A stretch of DNA of 64,000 nucleotides from Forficula auricularia (GCA_024734495.1 JALMQS010000137.1:845780-909779), one strand, 5' to 3'; positions 35,474 to 46,200 are shown, counted from the stretch's first letter. Made by a program: numbers and translations. The notes: generated by a model from the sequence alone, not told the origin.

Positions 35474-36183
35474 TTAAATATATACCTGCGTTACTTTTTT
35501 CGTAATGAATTTCTAAATAACCAAGGCTCTCTGCCCCACCCTATATTATAGTAGTATAGGGGTGTCAGATATAAAAAAATAATAAAATTCCTTTGGTCGA
35601 AAAATGATGATGCATAAAATAGACTCTCCCCAGAAGAAAGGAAATCTATTTCGAGGTGCAATTCCTTGCACATTTTTATCGAGGGTGGATTTCATTAAAA
35701 CCCCCTACTTACCGTAAAAACCTCGAAAACGACGTGGACAATGACACCTCAATGGGTTTCCCCCCAAGACAAGGATCCTTTGGACGAGAAATTAATTCTC
35801 TTTAATATAAAGGAAGTGGATTCGCTCGCCTAACTCCGCCTGGCAGAAGGCGACAAACACTGGATGAGAACATTCAAAGTGCTAACCTTATTGTAGACGT
35901 CGAAAGAACTCGTCTGAATCCTCAAGGGGATAGAGCAAAGGAGAGGAGGGACAAATCCGAGGGCAGCCAAACTAATGGCAACCGGAAAATGAAACTCAAC
36001 CTTCACTAAATAAAAATAACCATTGTTGTACGGGTGATTAATGTGGCAAGGGAAATCGGAAAAAGGGATCTATATACTGTGCGGAAGTAATTTTTTCGCT
36101 AATCACATTAGTTACTGGTAAATTATTAACATCTCAACAGAAAAGAACAAAATCACATGAAAAAGAATTTGAATTGAATATAT
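35474..36183. other. Low-repeat sequence, no gene recognised
   Basis: 35640-36060 is GC-richer than its surroundings and lacks the repeat families. A short palindrome (CCACCCTATATTATAG and its inverse) lies near 35536-35568. No domain-bearing frame. Confidence 0.4.
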
Positions 36184-36884
36184 AAGGCTGTGCCATCTAC
36201 ATGTGACCATTTGTTGCTGAAATAAAAATTTAAAGAAAAAACGAATCGACTTTTTCTTTGCATTGGACATCTATTTTGGTTCAAATAAATACATGTCAGC
36301 TACTTTTCGAATATGATTTGGTTCAGGTGATCGCCTTTTTCTTTGACGACTTAATGGGCTCGTTTTTCGGCATTTTCAATCATTTTCTCGAGTGTTGCCA
36401 AGAACCAGCCTCCGGCACATAATCCATGACGATTTGAATTTATTCTCGTATAAAATACATGTGACAAGCAAGATTGAATACAGGGTAAATCGCGTTGGGT
36501 TGAATACTGCAAATTTTGTGTCGAAAAAAGGTGATTATGACTGGCCACCGCGTTTGCCTAATTCAACGCCGCTATGCTTTTATTTGTGTGATATTTGAAA
36601 TCAAAAGTGTACATCGACAATCCATGGACTCTGGATCAACTTAAGACCAATATCGAACGTGAAATAGCGGCTATACCAAGTCCAAAACTCGAGAAAGAGA
36701 TTGAAAATGCCGAAAAACGAGCCCATTATGTCGTCAATCACCTGAACCAAATCATATTCGAAAAGTAGCTGACATGTATTTATTTGGACCAAAATAAATG
36801 CCCAATGCAAAGAAAAAATCGATTCGTTTTTCTTTAAATTTTTATTTGGGAAACAAATGGATCACATTTAGATAACCCACCCTG
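36184..36884. mobile_element. Snap-back mariner derivative
   Basis: Arms 36184-36392 and 36690-36884 are inverted copies. They share CGTTTTTCGGCATTTTCAAT, ATATGATTTGGTTCAGGTGA and ACATGTGACC/GGATCACAT-type ends. The right arm contains the last codons and stop of the transposase. The left arm therefore carries the same C-terminal coding tail in inverse orientation, so both ends derive from the 3' end of a mariner. The loop keeps part of the catalytic domain. Confidence 0.7.
36530..36768 (+). pseudogene. Mariner transposase C-terminal fragment
   Basis: Two frames together give the end of a mariner transposase. DWPPRLPNSTPLCFYLCD ends in a TGA at 36596-36598. After a frame change, KSKVYIDNPWTLDQLKTNIE follows, and the protein ends in the TAG at 36766-36768. 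The first block is the WPPRSPDLTPLDFFLWG signature, with the catalytic Asp replaced by Asn. The fragment cannot be active. Nothing of the N-terminal DNA-binding domain is present; upstream is the inverted arm. Confidence 0.8.
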
Positions 36885-37214
36885 TGTATAGATTGGGGTC
36901 CTTTAATTTTAAACAATTACCCTGACTATGGTCGTAAAAATTGACAATTAACTAAAAGACTCAATCTGTTTTATTGAGAGTTTATAACGGAAATTAAGGA
37001 CAAGTTTTTGTGTTATTTTTTTATTTTTCTACCAACGTTTCGTCGACTTTGCCAACTTCTTCAGAGCTTCAAATGGTTACATCACACATTCGTTTAAAAT
37101 ACATTATTTTTCTTTATCTCAGTTACCAATAAAGAACCATCAGAAATAGAAAAATTATGCAATACACATTTTCACATAAGCAACTTTTCTTTTTTTTCAC
37201 GAACAATTAATTGA

Positions 37215-37920
37215 TGTTGCAATGAATTCATGCGTACGGTTCATTTTTGATGTCCCGAGGCATGCGCGTATTACGCCTTATTACGGTCGGCTTGGCTGGC
37301 TTAAGGCTTCCCAGAGACGCCTCTACGTGCTTGGCAGGTTCATTTTCAAACTATTCAGCACATTTCACCCCAAATACATATACAACATGTTCAGTTTCAA
37401 ATCATCCATCCATAATCAGCTATTAAGAGCTGACGGCACACTAATCCATATTCCAAATCATCGTACTGAGATCGCCACCAGATCCTTTGTCGTCAGCTCG
37501 GCTCGGTTGTGGAATACATTGCCATTAAATATCCGAACATCGCTTTCAACATCATCTTTTCATCGCTCACTCAGGGTGCATCTTCTCGGGGGGGGCTGGG
37601 TTGGAGTAATGTGTCACTGGTCTATTCGCCTGCTTGTGCTGACTCTGGATTGCTCACTGGGTTGGGAGAGTCTTGCTCATTTAAATCTTACTATATACCT
37701 GTATTCTTTCTGTTTATCATTTAAATCTTACTATATACCTGTATTCTTTCTGTTTCTCATTTAAATGTTACGATATGTATGTATTCTTTCTGTTTGCTCA
37801 TTTAAATGTTATATATGTTCTGTTTGCTCACTTAAATGTTACTATTTGTATATATTCTTTCTGTTTCTGCTCTTGGAGGTATCCACCTCAAAGCATTGTT
37901 TTAAATAAATAAATAAATTA
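37215..37920 (+). pseudogene. Jockey/CR1-like LINE, C-terminal fragment with 3' tail
   Basis: An open frame from 37222 encodes about 122 residues typical of the post-RT C-terminal region of Jockey/CR1-group LINE polyproteins. NSCVRFIFDVPRHARITPYY lies near the start, HIPNHRTEIATRSF at about residues 76-89 and LWNTLP at about residues 96-101, followed by SFHRSLRVHLL. Coding sense is then lost. The 3' region has tandem 40-bp repeats (37681-37864), then CTGCTCTTGGAGGTATCCAC and (AAATA)n. The RT and endonuclease domains are missing (5' truncation). A fragment of the same 3' end lies on the minus strand at 41850-41960. Confidence 0.8.
37681..37864 (+). repeat. Tandem repeat in LINE 3' region, about 40 bp x 4.5
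   Basis: Units start TTAAATSTTACKATATRYMT and contain TATTCTTTCTGTTT. The first two units are almost identical and the later ones diverge and shorten. It lies between the coding end and the A-rich tail of the LINE. Confidence 0.85.
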
Positions 37921-38198
37921 ATTAATTAAACAGTTTTAAATTTTACTTCTAAAACTGTATATCTAATTAATTGTTAGTGAGAAAAAAAAAGAGAAAAATT
38001 GTTTATGTGAATGTGACAAATTTTTTGAATTTTTTATTGTTCTTCATTGGTGTTGAATTGAAGAAAAATAATGTATTTTAGACGAATGTGTGATGTAACT
38101 ATTTGAAACCCTGAAGAGGTCGGAAAAGTCGACAAAACGGTGGAAAAATAAAAAATTACACAAGGGCTAGTTCTTGATTCGCATTATAAACTCTCATT

Positions 38199-38363
38199 CG
38201 AGGGGTGAACCGTGACCTAATATCGTGTACACCTACTTCCACTTCCATTTTCATTTCCAAGTAGAAGACAATAGATTAAGGGGCATTATCTAATGAATTC
38301 CAAAATAATTCCCTATAATTCCAAAAACTTGTACACCTAATTCCAATCGCGGTTCACCCCTCG
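38199..38363. mobile_element. 165-bp hAT-type MITE with 8-bp target duplication
   Basis: The inverted ends are CGAGGGGTGAACC and GGTTCACCCCTCG. The flanks CTCTCATT (38191-38198 and 38364-38371) are identical. Subterminal GTGTACACCTA/TTGTACACCTAA motifs repeat inside. Noncoding. Confidence 0.85.
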
Positions 38364-38371
38364 CTCTCATT

Positions 38372-39464
38372 AATATGCATTATAGACGAAAATCGTAATA
38401 ATCTGTTTTATATTAAGGCGTAGTGATTCTTTTAATTGAAGTATTATCATTTAAAAATTAATCTTTAGTAAAATTCACAAGGTCTACTTGTAACTTTCGG
38501 CCTAGCCGCTCACAGTCGCTCCTATTTATATTTTAAGCACTCTTTTGGATAATCTGATGTCACCAGTTGACGTATATATTTACGCGCTCTTTCTCTGCTA
38601 TCCGTTTAAACATTAAAAAATAAATAGAAATTCAAATATAAGTTTAAACTCATTTTAAAAACGACAATCCAGACTAGTCGTTAGCGACATGACTCAGTAA
38701 AAAACATTCCTAATGTTATCGTGATCTCGACAAGATAACAAACAAGACTATTTAATAGAATCTGGAGAGAAATGTGGGTTTCTTTGATAACTAGGGAAGC
38801 ACCTACGTAATAATTCATAAATCATGATTACACTAGGCTGCTGCGAAATTACGAATGGTCCTCTATATTCTGCCAACCTTGGCTTACCTAACATTATTTT
38901 AGTTTAGAGATTAAAATTATTTCCATTTTATTCGTATCAATCTCAATTAAATAAAAAAAAAAAATACATAATTTAAATGTAAGGAAGCAGGTGGTAATAA
39001 TGCCTCAGTTTATTTTTATATAATAAAAAAAGTCAGTGATGTTCTATTATTTTAACATTAAATCTATACAAGAATATCATGAATTTAATTGATAAAAAGA
39101 ATCTCAATATAGAAATATAAATAAAAATAACAAGTATCAAAAAATATACATATTTTTCAAAATATTTCGAAAATAACAAATGAAGAGAAGCTGTACGTAA
39201 TAAGACCAATTTTATTCCATTCTAGCTGCAAATAAATTCGACCTTTTTACCTGAATTCAAATAAAAATAAATAAAAATAATATTAATATATTGCTTTTAA
39301 CTAAAGCCAGGTACTTGTGTAGGGAATATTCTACGAAAGATGTCTGCCTGTATCTATGCAACCAAATGACGCCTCTGGATCGTACTAGCCTATACTTCAG
39401 GCGTCCATGTTAAATGAATATTTTTCACATATTTTACAATGAGCTAGCTCATTTCCTATTTTTA
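38372..39464. other. A+T-rich, no gene
   Basis: No supported feature. Confidence 0.5.
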
Positions 39465-40009
39465 ACCGACTTTGAAAAAAAGAGGTCATCAATTCAACGC
39501 AACGTCTGGTTTTTTGTGTTTGAACATTTATTTCTCTATACCATGTCGACCGATTTCGATGATTTCGATGCATTGGGTTCTGTCTAGTTCCCGATTGGTC
39601 CCGTTTTTTTTCATTGGTATTGGACCTTTTTTGTTATGTATGTTCACGCATAACTTCTTTGTTTATGGACCTATTTCAATGATTCTTCTTTTATTGGAAA
39701 GGGGGTACCTTAGGGGGTGATCCGATATTAATTTGGTCAAGTTCTGATGATGTTTGTTTGTCGATTTCTCTTTAACATGTGGAGGGATTTCGATGATTTC
39801 TTTGCATTGGGTTCAGTATAGTTGCCGATTATCATAAGTCGCTATTCTTAATATCATTAAAATGAGAAAAATAAAAATAATTTTTAAAAAAAAAACCGAC
39901 TTCAAAAAAATTAAATGCAACAAATAAAATAATAAGAACTCAAAAATAAAATAAAATGCACCAAAAGGTATAAAATAATTATCTTATTTAGTTACAACTA
40001 AACGATGAA
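39465..40009. repeat. ACCGACTTC dispersed repeat, second copy, reaches the gap
   Basis: Begins AACCGACTTTGAAAAAAAGA. It shares CTTTTATTGGAAAGGGGGTA and TTTGGTCAAGTTCTGATGAT with the copy at 22957-23500. It then contains ACCGACTTCAAAAAAATTAA (39895), which is the inverse of 23470-23490. A diverged internal duplication (GATTTCGATGATTTC... near 39550 and 39785) is visible. It ends at the N run. Confidence 0.6.
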
Positions 40010-40109
40010 NNNNNNNNNNNNNNNNNNNNNNNNNNNNNNNNNNNNNNNNNNNNNNNNNNNNNNNNNNNNNNNNNNNNNNNNNNNNNNNNNNNNNNNNNNN
40101 NNNNNNNNN
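40010..40109. other. Assembly gap, 100 N
   Basis: Exactly 100 N, the conventional size for a gap of unknown length. The left edge is in a dispersed repeat and the right edge is a GC-rich repeat end, which probably explains the break. Confidence 0.99.
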
Positions 40110-40148
40110 AAGCCCCTGGCTAGTGCCCGCCGAAGGCGGGCCTCACAT
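40110..40148. repeat. GC-rich hairpin repeat end
   Basis: CTGGCTAGTGCCCGCCGAAG, then GCGGGCC, forms a hairpin (GCCCGCC/GGCGGGC). It resembles the ends at 45675 and 61060, where GCCCGCCTTMGG... is followed by GCCAGG and CGCCCC. Confidence 0.5.
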
Positions 40149-41118
40149 AGTTTAACATAAAAAAAATTGTCCAAAAACCCGTGAATCTTTTATTTAAACA
40201 TTATATTAAAATTGTATTTTTTTAAATAATTTTACTACTAATTGTTATCATGTTAATTCCTTATATTTTTTTTTCATATCTTAATATTCTTTTATCTTAG
40301 GTTCTTTATTCATAAGGTTTTATGGTTAAATGTGTGTCACAGTAATTTAATTTTTTTGTTGAAATAAACAAATGGATATAAAATATAAATATTTCTATAG
40401 CACAAGAGTATAAAGTTTTATTTGCCCTAAAGCGCTAAATTCTATTAGAACAGAATAGAAGTCGTAACTCATAAAGAACTTGTTGAAGATGTATTTGATA
40501 TTTTAAAGCTTAATTCCCAGGGACGCTTCTCTATTTTATGTTTCCATTCGTATATTCTTGATATGATTATTTCCTAAACGACACCTTAATAATTATCTAC
40601 AGTGCGATATTAAACTCCGAGCCTCAAGCGGAGGAACAAGACCAGTTGCATGCAGGGCCTGGCTCTGCTTGATAACACAAATGAGCAACTGTATGCAAAG
40701 CAACGTTTTCCTTTGTGAACCTGGAATGTATGAGTGATCTAGAAATAGATGAGGATATTGCCTTCTCCTTGTCTTAATGAACCCAAACTTCCCTCTGGGA
40801 TAGAAAGGCCCAATTAAACTTGCGATAATCACATCCCTTTAACGTCAGAAGGCATTCACTCTTGAAAAGCGATTCTTTGCTTAAAGGTTGTGCCACCAAG
40901 TTATGCTTGTCTCGTTTTAACTATAATAACTCATGTACAATTCGTATTTAAATAGAATATAAGTGACTTAAAGGATATGAGCCTCTTAAAGATAAATATG
41001 AAATCTTGAAATATACAGAATAAAGAAAACTTATCTAAATCGATTGGAAATTTAGATCAAGTCTTAAATATTATAGGAGAAGTCTTGATTAAGATTAGGT
41101 ATTTAAGATTATAAACAG

Positions 41119-41122
<4 letters not shown>
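40149..41122. other. A+T-rich with low-repeat stretch
   Basis: 40590-40900 is GC-richer with a 79-codon minus-strand open frame of no known family. Nothing else is recognisable. Confidence 0.4.

Positions 41123-41167
<45 letters not shown>
41123..41167. repeat. (TA)n microsatellite
   Basis: An almost pure TA dinucleotide run of about 44 bp. Confidence 0.9.
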
Positions 41168-41170
<3 letters not shown>

Positions 41171-41198
41171 TCATTATTCGTGTCCATGATTAATAATA

Positions 41199-41844
41199 AT
41201 TAAAGGAATTGTAGGGAGTTGGACATGGCATTAAATCAAATACAAAGTTTTTTATTCAAATAGGCCAAACGTTTCGTTACTGGTTCGCAACTTCTTCAGT
41301 GGCTGAAATAGCGAAACAAAGCCGTTAGACTTCTTTTTATTAATCAATTATTTCACTTTTACAAAAGTACAATGATAAGTAAGGTTAGTTTTTCTCTCAC
41401 CCCATTCATTAAACTTATTTGTCCGGAGTTTTGAGTAAGAGAAAAACCATTTTCAAACAGTATCCTTATAAATCGCTCAATCTTATCAATAATATTATTT
41501 TATATTATTGATAAAATTGAGTGATTTGTAAGAATACTGTATGAAAATGGTTTTTCTCTTAGTTGAATGATTTGTAAGGATACTGTTTGAAAATGGTTTT
41601 TCTCTTAGTCAAAACTCCAGACAAATAAGTTTAATAAATGAGGTGAAAGAAAAACTAACCTTACTTACATTTGTACTTTTGTAAAAATGAAATAAATGAT
41701 TAATAAAAAGATGTGTAACGGCTTTGATTCGCTATTTCAGCGATGAAGAAGTTGCGAATCAGCAACGAAACATTTGGCTCATTTAAATAAAAAACTTTGT
41801 ATTTCAATTAAAGTCATTTCCAACTCCCTACGATGCCTTTAATT
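41199..41844. mobile_element. Large palindrome with the hairpin in both arms
   Basis: Outer ends AATTAAAGG and CCTTTAATT. The arms of about 290 bp are nearly identical in inverse (TGTAGGGAGTTGGACAT, TTAGTTTTTCTCTCACC, GAGAAAAACCATTTTCAAAC). The hairpins are at 41268-41299 (minus; inner stem GTTGC/GTAAC, outer GCCA/TGGC) and 41742-41773 (plus; GTTGC/GCAAC). The right arm also has a tandem duplication of about 60 bp (41511-41610, unit containing GATTTGTAAGRATACTGT). No coding frame. Confidence 0.8.
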
Positions 41845-41849
41845 ATTTT

Positions 41850-41960
41850 ATATTTATTTATTTGCTATAAAATAATGCTCTGAAGTAGATACCTCGTAGA
41901 GCAGATAAAAAGAAATGCAGAAATAAGTAGTTAAGATGTAAAGGAGCAAGTGTCATATAA
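41850..41960 (-). mobile_element. LINE 3' tail fragment
   Basis: The minus strand reads ATCTGCTCTACGAGGTATCT, then ACTTCAGAGCATTATTTTAT and AAATA repeats. This matches the end of the LINE at 37866-37920. Confidence 0.6.
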
Positions 41961-42463
41961 TCTTTTTTAAGACGATACACAATGGGAATATCTATAGTAC
42001 AAAAGAAATTTCGAAGAATTTTAATTGTTTTTCTATTTTATGTTTAAAATAGAAACATGGACTAGGTATCTATTATAATAATAGGCTTGCGCGACGACGA
42101 CGTGATCTCTCTGATTGGCAGTGTTTTGACGTTGAATAAATAAGATGAATTCAAAAATAATTTAAAATCTAAAATTTTCAATCAAAAATACTAGAAAGCT
42201 GGGCGGGGGGGGGGTATAAATTATTTTATTATACCAATGGCGTACAATTAAATATCTGGGAGCTTTGGTCTCAGCACAGGGTATAACGTCAGATGATGTT
42301 AGGGACAGAATCCAAAACGCCTGCAAATGTTTTTAAAACATCATCCGCCTCGTTTCCAAATTTATAAAAAAATTTAAATACATAATTATCAAGTGAAATT
42401 GATTACCTCCACCTATATCATAAGAGAAATTCACCACTCAAAATTTTTTGACTGTATAATAAT
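41961..42463. other. A+T-rich with an inverted repeat end
   Basis: AGGCTTGCGCGACGACGACG at 42083 is the inverse of a sequence at 45838-45860. A G9 run lies near 42204. 42230-42370 is GC-richer but unreadable. Confidence 0.4.
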
Positions 42464-42475
42464 AATTTTTACTTT

Positions 42476-42661
42476 TTTTTTTTTTTTTTTTTTGGCTTTT
42501 CGGCCTTTCTAGCCATAAGCCCAATTACGATACTAGCTATATTTTTAAAATTTGTCTCTACCCTCGGGGGTCAGATTTTGGCTGGCTGCCTCGAGTCGGA
42601 TTCGAACCCGGGTCCCCTGGTTAGCTCGCTGTCACGCTACCGCCTAGCCTACCGACCCCCC
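42476..42661 (-). mobile_element. tRNA-derived SINE with 12-bp target duplication
   Basis: On the minus strand: head GGGGGGTCGGTAGGCTAGGC (A box GGCTAGGCGG), then B box GGGTTCGAATCC, body, GGCTAGAAAGGC and an A tail of about 20. The flanks AATTTTTACTTT (42464-42475 and 42662-42673) are identical. It is the same family as 25023-25208. It was probably mobilised by a LINE present in the same genome. Confidence 0.85.
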
Positions 42662-42664
42662 AAT

Positions 42665-43015
42665 TTTTACTTTAATTATAGGAAATATTTTGATTTAATA
42701 ACATTTTTAAAGTCTAATGCTTTATGAATGCTAGTCAAATAAATTTATTAATTTGAATTGGGTTAAAAAGAAATCGATTTTATAAAAAGTCCACGGATAG
42801 ACGAATCCTTTTCCCTGCTATATCTAAACGTGTAAGAACCGGTTAGGAAGACAAGTCATGACAAGTTTCAGTCAATTAGAAATTATTATTTATTCTTTTA
42901 ATTCTAGAAAGACCCGCTTTTGGAGAAAAAAAAAGATTCTTAATATAAAAATAGCAAATAAATAATCAATCACTCTTGACCAGTTTACACACTTAACATG
43001 CAAATAGAGAAGTTT
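42665..43015 (+). repeat. Segment duplicated at 55300-55960
   Basis: ATAGGAAATATTTTGATTT, GATTTTATAAAAAGTCCAC, AAGACAAGTCATGACAAGTT and CAAATAAATAATCAATCA are shared in order with 55300-55385 and 55706-55960. In this copy the segment is interrupted only by minor indels. The function is unknown; no frame is conserved between copies. Confidence 0.7.
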
Positions 43016-43239
43016 TTTTAATGGATTTCCTTTTAATTTTTAAATACTATTAAGAACACAAATTGTGTTCCTAGATTACAGCTTGGACAGTAGAGAAATT
43101 TTAAATGATAAATTTGAATAAAAAGTAAAAACTTTTTCAAGACTCGCTACTCACCCTTTCACCATGTGATTTGCAAATTTTTGTCAGTGTAAGTTGAAAC
43201 TTTATTGAGGTATATTTTAACATTATAACGACTTTTTCA

Positions 43240-43705
43240 AACGTTAGATTTTATTTATTTATTTAATTTTTTTTTTATGTAAATGAACCGCACAAATCAA
43301 AAAATAATTTATTAAATAATTCTGACTCTTAATTCTACAAATCCAGAAATTATTTTATTATTTTTGAGAGAAAATGAAAAAGAAATTGTGCACCCGAATC
43401 GAATCTGCGAGACAAGAGAGATCCTCTTATAAAGTCCTACCAAAGAGTGTCTTTACCAACTAGGACCACGGGTTACCTCCCTCCTGTCGAGATAGCTCTA
43501 AGATGGTAAGTCTTTTTTCCTTTTTAGTCATTTTTCTATAAAAGCATAGTTACTTTGATTTTTAGATACCTAATTCACTTTTTCAAACTTAAGGTTCTAA
43601 TTTTTATTTTTAACTAGATGAACCGCCCAAATAATAAATAATTTATTATATTAAATAATTCTGACTCTTGATTCGAAAATCTAGAAATTATTTTGAAAAA
43701 GGAGA
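43240..43705. repeat. Local direct repeat flanking a tRNA-like segment
   Basis: TTTATTAAATAATTCTGACT with upstream ATGAACCGC and downstream AGAAATTATTTT occurs at 43283-43365 and again at 43617-43700. Between them, 43385-43505 (minus) has a tRNA-like arrangement: TCCTAGTTGGTAAAGACAC as A-box-like and AGATTCGATTCGG as B-box-like. It is probably another SINE head. Confidence 0.5.
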
Positions 43706-43974
43706 ACCATGGACTATTGGTAAGAAATATTGGGGAGAAATATTTTTTGAGATGTGGTTTTGAAGAAGAGTGTACAAATAATAAAAAAGACTCGACTTTT
43801 ATATTTAGACAGAGAGCTCATTTTATAATTTTTTGGTCATATAATAGTCTTTTTTTAAATTGATAAAAATTGTGAAAGAAAGAAAATGTGGTCCTTACAC
43901 AATGTTTACCATAAAATAAATATAATAAAAGAAAAAATAGAAATCAAAAAACATCCTAATAATTTAAACAGGGA
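43706..43974. other. A+T-rich, no gene
   Basis: No supported feature. Confidence 0.5.
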
Positions 43975-43982
43975 AGATGGTT

Positions 43983-44117
43983 CAGGCGCGGATCCAGACC
44001 TCTGATTTGGGGGGGGGGGCGGTCGCCGGTATATAAGATCTACTTTTGATCTCGGAAGTGTGTCGCGATCGAATTGTCGGGAGGGGGGGGGGGGGACCGC
44101 CCCTGGATCCGCGCATG
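43983..44117. mobile_element. hAT MITE, CAGGCGCGGATCCAG ends, first copy
   Basis: 135 bp with inverted ends CAGGCGCGGATCCAG and CTGGATCCGCGCATG. The flanks AGATGGTT (43975-43982) and CGATGGTT (44118-44125) are a 7/8 target duplication. The G runs of 11-14 (about 44009-44096) are quadruplex-prone. Confidence 0.85.
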
Positions 44118-44148
44118 CGATGGTTACAATCTAAATGAGATGTGGAAC

Positions 44149-44363
44149 CAGGCGCGGATCCAGACCTCTGTTTTTTTGTGGGGGGGGGGCGGTCGCCGAG
44201 TATATAAGATCTACTTTTGATCTCGGAAGTGTGTCGCGATCGAATTGTCCAAGCGGGGGGGGGGGTCAGAGACGCCCCCCCACATAGAACTTTATTTTCT
44301 TCAATTTTAAAATTTAAATTTTTTTTATTAAAAATCGCCCCCCGCCCCCTGGATCCGCGCATG
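44149..44363. mobile_element. hAT MITE, CAGGCGCGGATCCAG ends, second copy
   Basis: 215 bp, same ends, with a perfect 8-bp duplication TGTGGAAC (44141-44148 and 44364-44371). It shares TATATAAGATCTACTTTTGA and GTGTGTCGCGATCGAATTGT with the first copy. The right part (44270-44345) is extra. A 126-codon minus frame spanning both elements is an artefact of their C-rich strand. Confidence 0.9.
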
Positions 44364-44371
44364 TGTGGAAC

Positions 44372-45664
44372 CTGATCTTGTAAATATAATCCAATAATTC
44401 CAATAATTCCATGTAATCTACCAGATAAGGTAACTTAAGTTATCAAAAATATTTGGTAAAAAATAAGTTTAAAGAAATGCTTTTTAGAATTTCTAAAAAA
44501 GACTTTTTAATTATCAAAAGATTTTTGAATACCGTGCCAACTTACAGATGTCAGGGTTGCTAACTTCATGTAAAAATATGTTAATATACAAAATGTACCT
44601 TATATTAAAAAAATCCAACGATGTAAACTATAACATTCTTGATAAGTGAATTAATTGTTATGTACTATTATTGCTATTATTATCATTTGATTTGTCAATA
44701 TAATTTTTTAGCTTTTTATAATCTTTAAAAACATGTAATGCTCAATCCGACAGGGGGCGCTGATGCCGTCAGTATATTTGGGCTTTGAGCCCAGATAAAC
44801 ATTGGCTCAGTTAACCTATAATCGGAGTCAGTAGTATCTTTTATCTATGATCGGAGTGGGTGCTCATACTTGAGAACGATCGCAGAATAAGTCGATCAAA
44901 ACGTTGTATTAAAATTGTAATTATTTGTTTCAATAAATAATTATAAAGTAATCATGTGTGATTTAAATAAAAATTTAAACTTTAATGTTTAACACTTTAC
45001 TTGGAAATCTAAGTTTAAATATTGAAATGGCTTCTGCAAAATTCACTTTTAGAAGTCCTCATTTTCAATAAAATCAATTTGACTTTAAATTATTAAATAT
45101 TAATTGAAAATACAGTTATAGTGCGAGTCAGACAAATTAAATTTAATTAGTTTAATTATTCAATTGAATATATTATATTAGCAAGGTATTGGTTCAAATT
45201 AGTCCTACCTGTTTACAAACTAATTAAAGAAACAATTAACATTTCAAAGTAAATAGTATTTAAATAAAGATAACATATCCAGTTTCAATTAAAAGAGTTG
45301 TCGTGAATAGGGAGAATAGAAATAGTGTGAAACACAAAATAACAATTTTCAGTAGAAACAAGGACGAGATAGATAAGCTTGAATAATTTAACGTACATCA
45401 ACATATTAGGCATTTGAATATTATCCAATTACTATTAGTGATAGATGAGGATATAATCTTCGAAATCAGGTCAATTAATTTCCATTACTTCGCCCATTAA
45501 GAGAATACCTTATCTTGGAAGAGATTATGCTAATGATATTTGGATATTGATTAAATATCTTTGTTTATAATAGTTAATTAGATATTTGAAGCAAGTTTAG
45601 GGCAATACATTGTTTGAGATTGGAGTCTTTGCCTTGTGTTTTTCTAAATGAAACACTAGCTTTT
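44372..45664. other. A+T-rich; possible LTR-like segment with hairpin variant
   Basis: 44740-44960 is GC-richer and ends in AATAAATAATTAT. It contains the hairpin variant CTTGAGAA-CGATC...CGATC-AAAACGTTG (44869-44905, plus). 45000-45660 is featureless. Confidence 0.4.
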
Positions 45665-45875
45665 ATTATATATAAAACCAGCTGCGAAGCCCGCCTTAGG
45701 TGGGCGCTTTTTTTGGCCAGGTTGCTACGCCCCCTGTACTCCCCAGTGGATGCTAAGATAATAATTTAAATTTTCTAATTTTAACAAATTTTATTTGTCA
45801 AGAACTAATAGTGGATTTTAAAATTAAAAAATTCCACCGGCGTCGTCGCGCAAGCCGATAACAATAAGTATAGAA
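45665..45875. repeat. Dispersed repeat with GC-rich hairpin end
   Basis: CAGCTGCGAAGCCCGCCTTA, GGTGGGCGC, then GGCCAGGTTGCTACGCCCCC resembles 61053-61130. It ends near GTCGTCGCGCAAGCC, which is the inverse of 42083. A Helitron-type end hairpin is possible but not shown. Confidence 0.45.
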
Positions 45876-45939
45876 TAGATAGAATTATACTCTCACTTAG
45901 CATTCTCAGTCGAATCCATTATTTATATGAGGCCTAATT

Positions 45940-46200
45940 ATTTATTCTTTGTTCAATTGGGATTATCACTACTTCTCTGGTTCGATATTAAAAATGAAAA
46001 TATCCCCCAAGTTTCATGTCTCTATCTCAATTTTAACATGTGCCGCACAGCGAAACAAGTTTCCCATCTAAATAACAAGAGGTTTTTGGCATTGAACGAT
46101 CAATTTTTTATTCCGGCCAAAGGAATAATTCAAAAATTTGAAACTCTTTATAATTTTTCGAATATTCTTTTTTTTCGAATATTCTTTTTTTTTATTGTTG
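45940..46200 (+). mobile_element. Fragment of the GGGTGGTYCTT MITE family
   Basis: Matches 10870-11050 of the 604-bp MITE: CATGTCTCTATCTCAATTTT, GTTTCCCATCTAAATAA, GGCATTGAACGATCAATTTT. Both ends are lost. The 129-codon open frame that covers it is spurious. Confidence 0.6.

Larger units (their letters stand above)
36975..38205. mobile_element. Inverted-repeat element with hairpin in both arms and a LINE in the loop
   Basis: Arms of about 220 bp (36975-37212 and 37968-38205) match in inverse: TAATGTATTTTAGACGAATG, GTGTGATGTAAC, AATTAATTGTTAGTGAG. Each arm holds the hairpin. At 37034-37063 (minus) it is CTGAAGAAGTTGGC-AAA-GTCGACGAAACGTT, and at 38111-38140 (plus) it is decayed. The loop is filled by the LINE fragment at 37215-37920. 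Confidence 0.7.

Noticed and set aside
37222..37764. 180-codon intact gene
   Set aside because: Only the first 122 codons match a LINE C-terminus; the rest is translated 3' tandem repeat.
43982..44362. 126-codon minus-strand protein
   Set aside because: It spans two hAT MITEs, is Gly/Pro-rich because of the G/C runs, and repeats itself because the MITEs are homologous.
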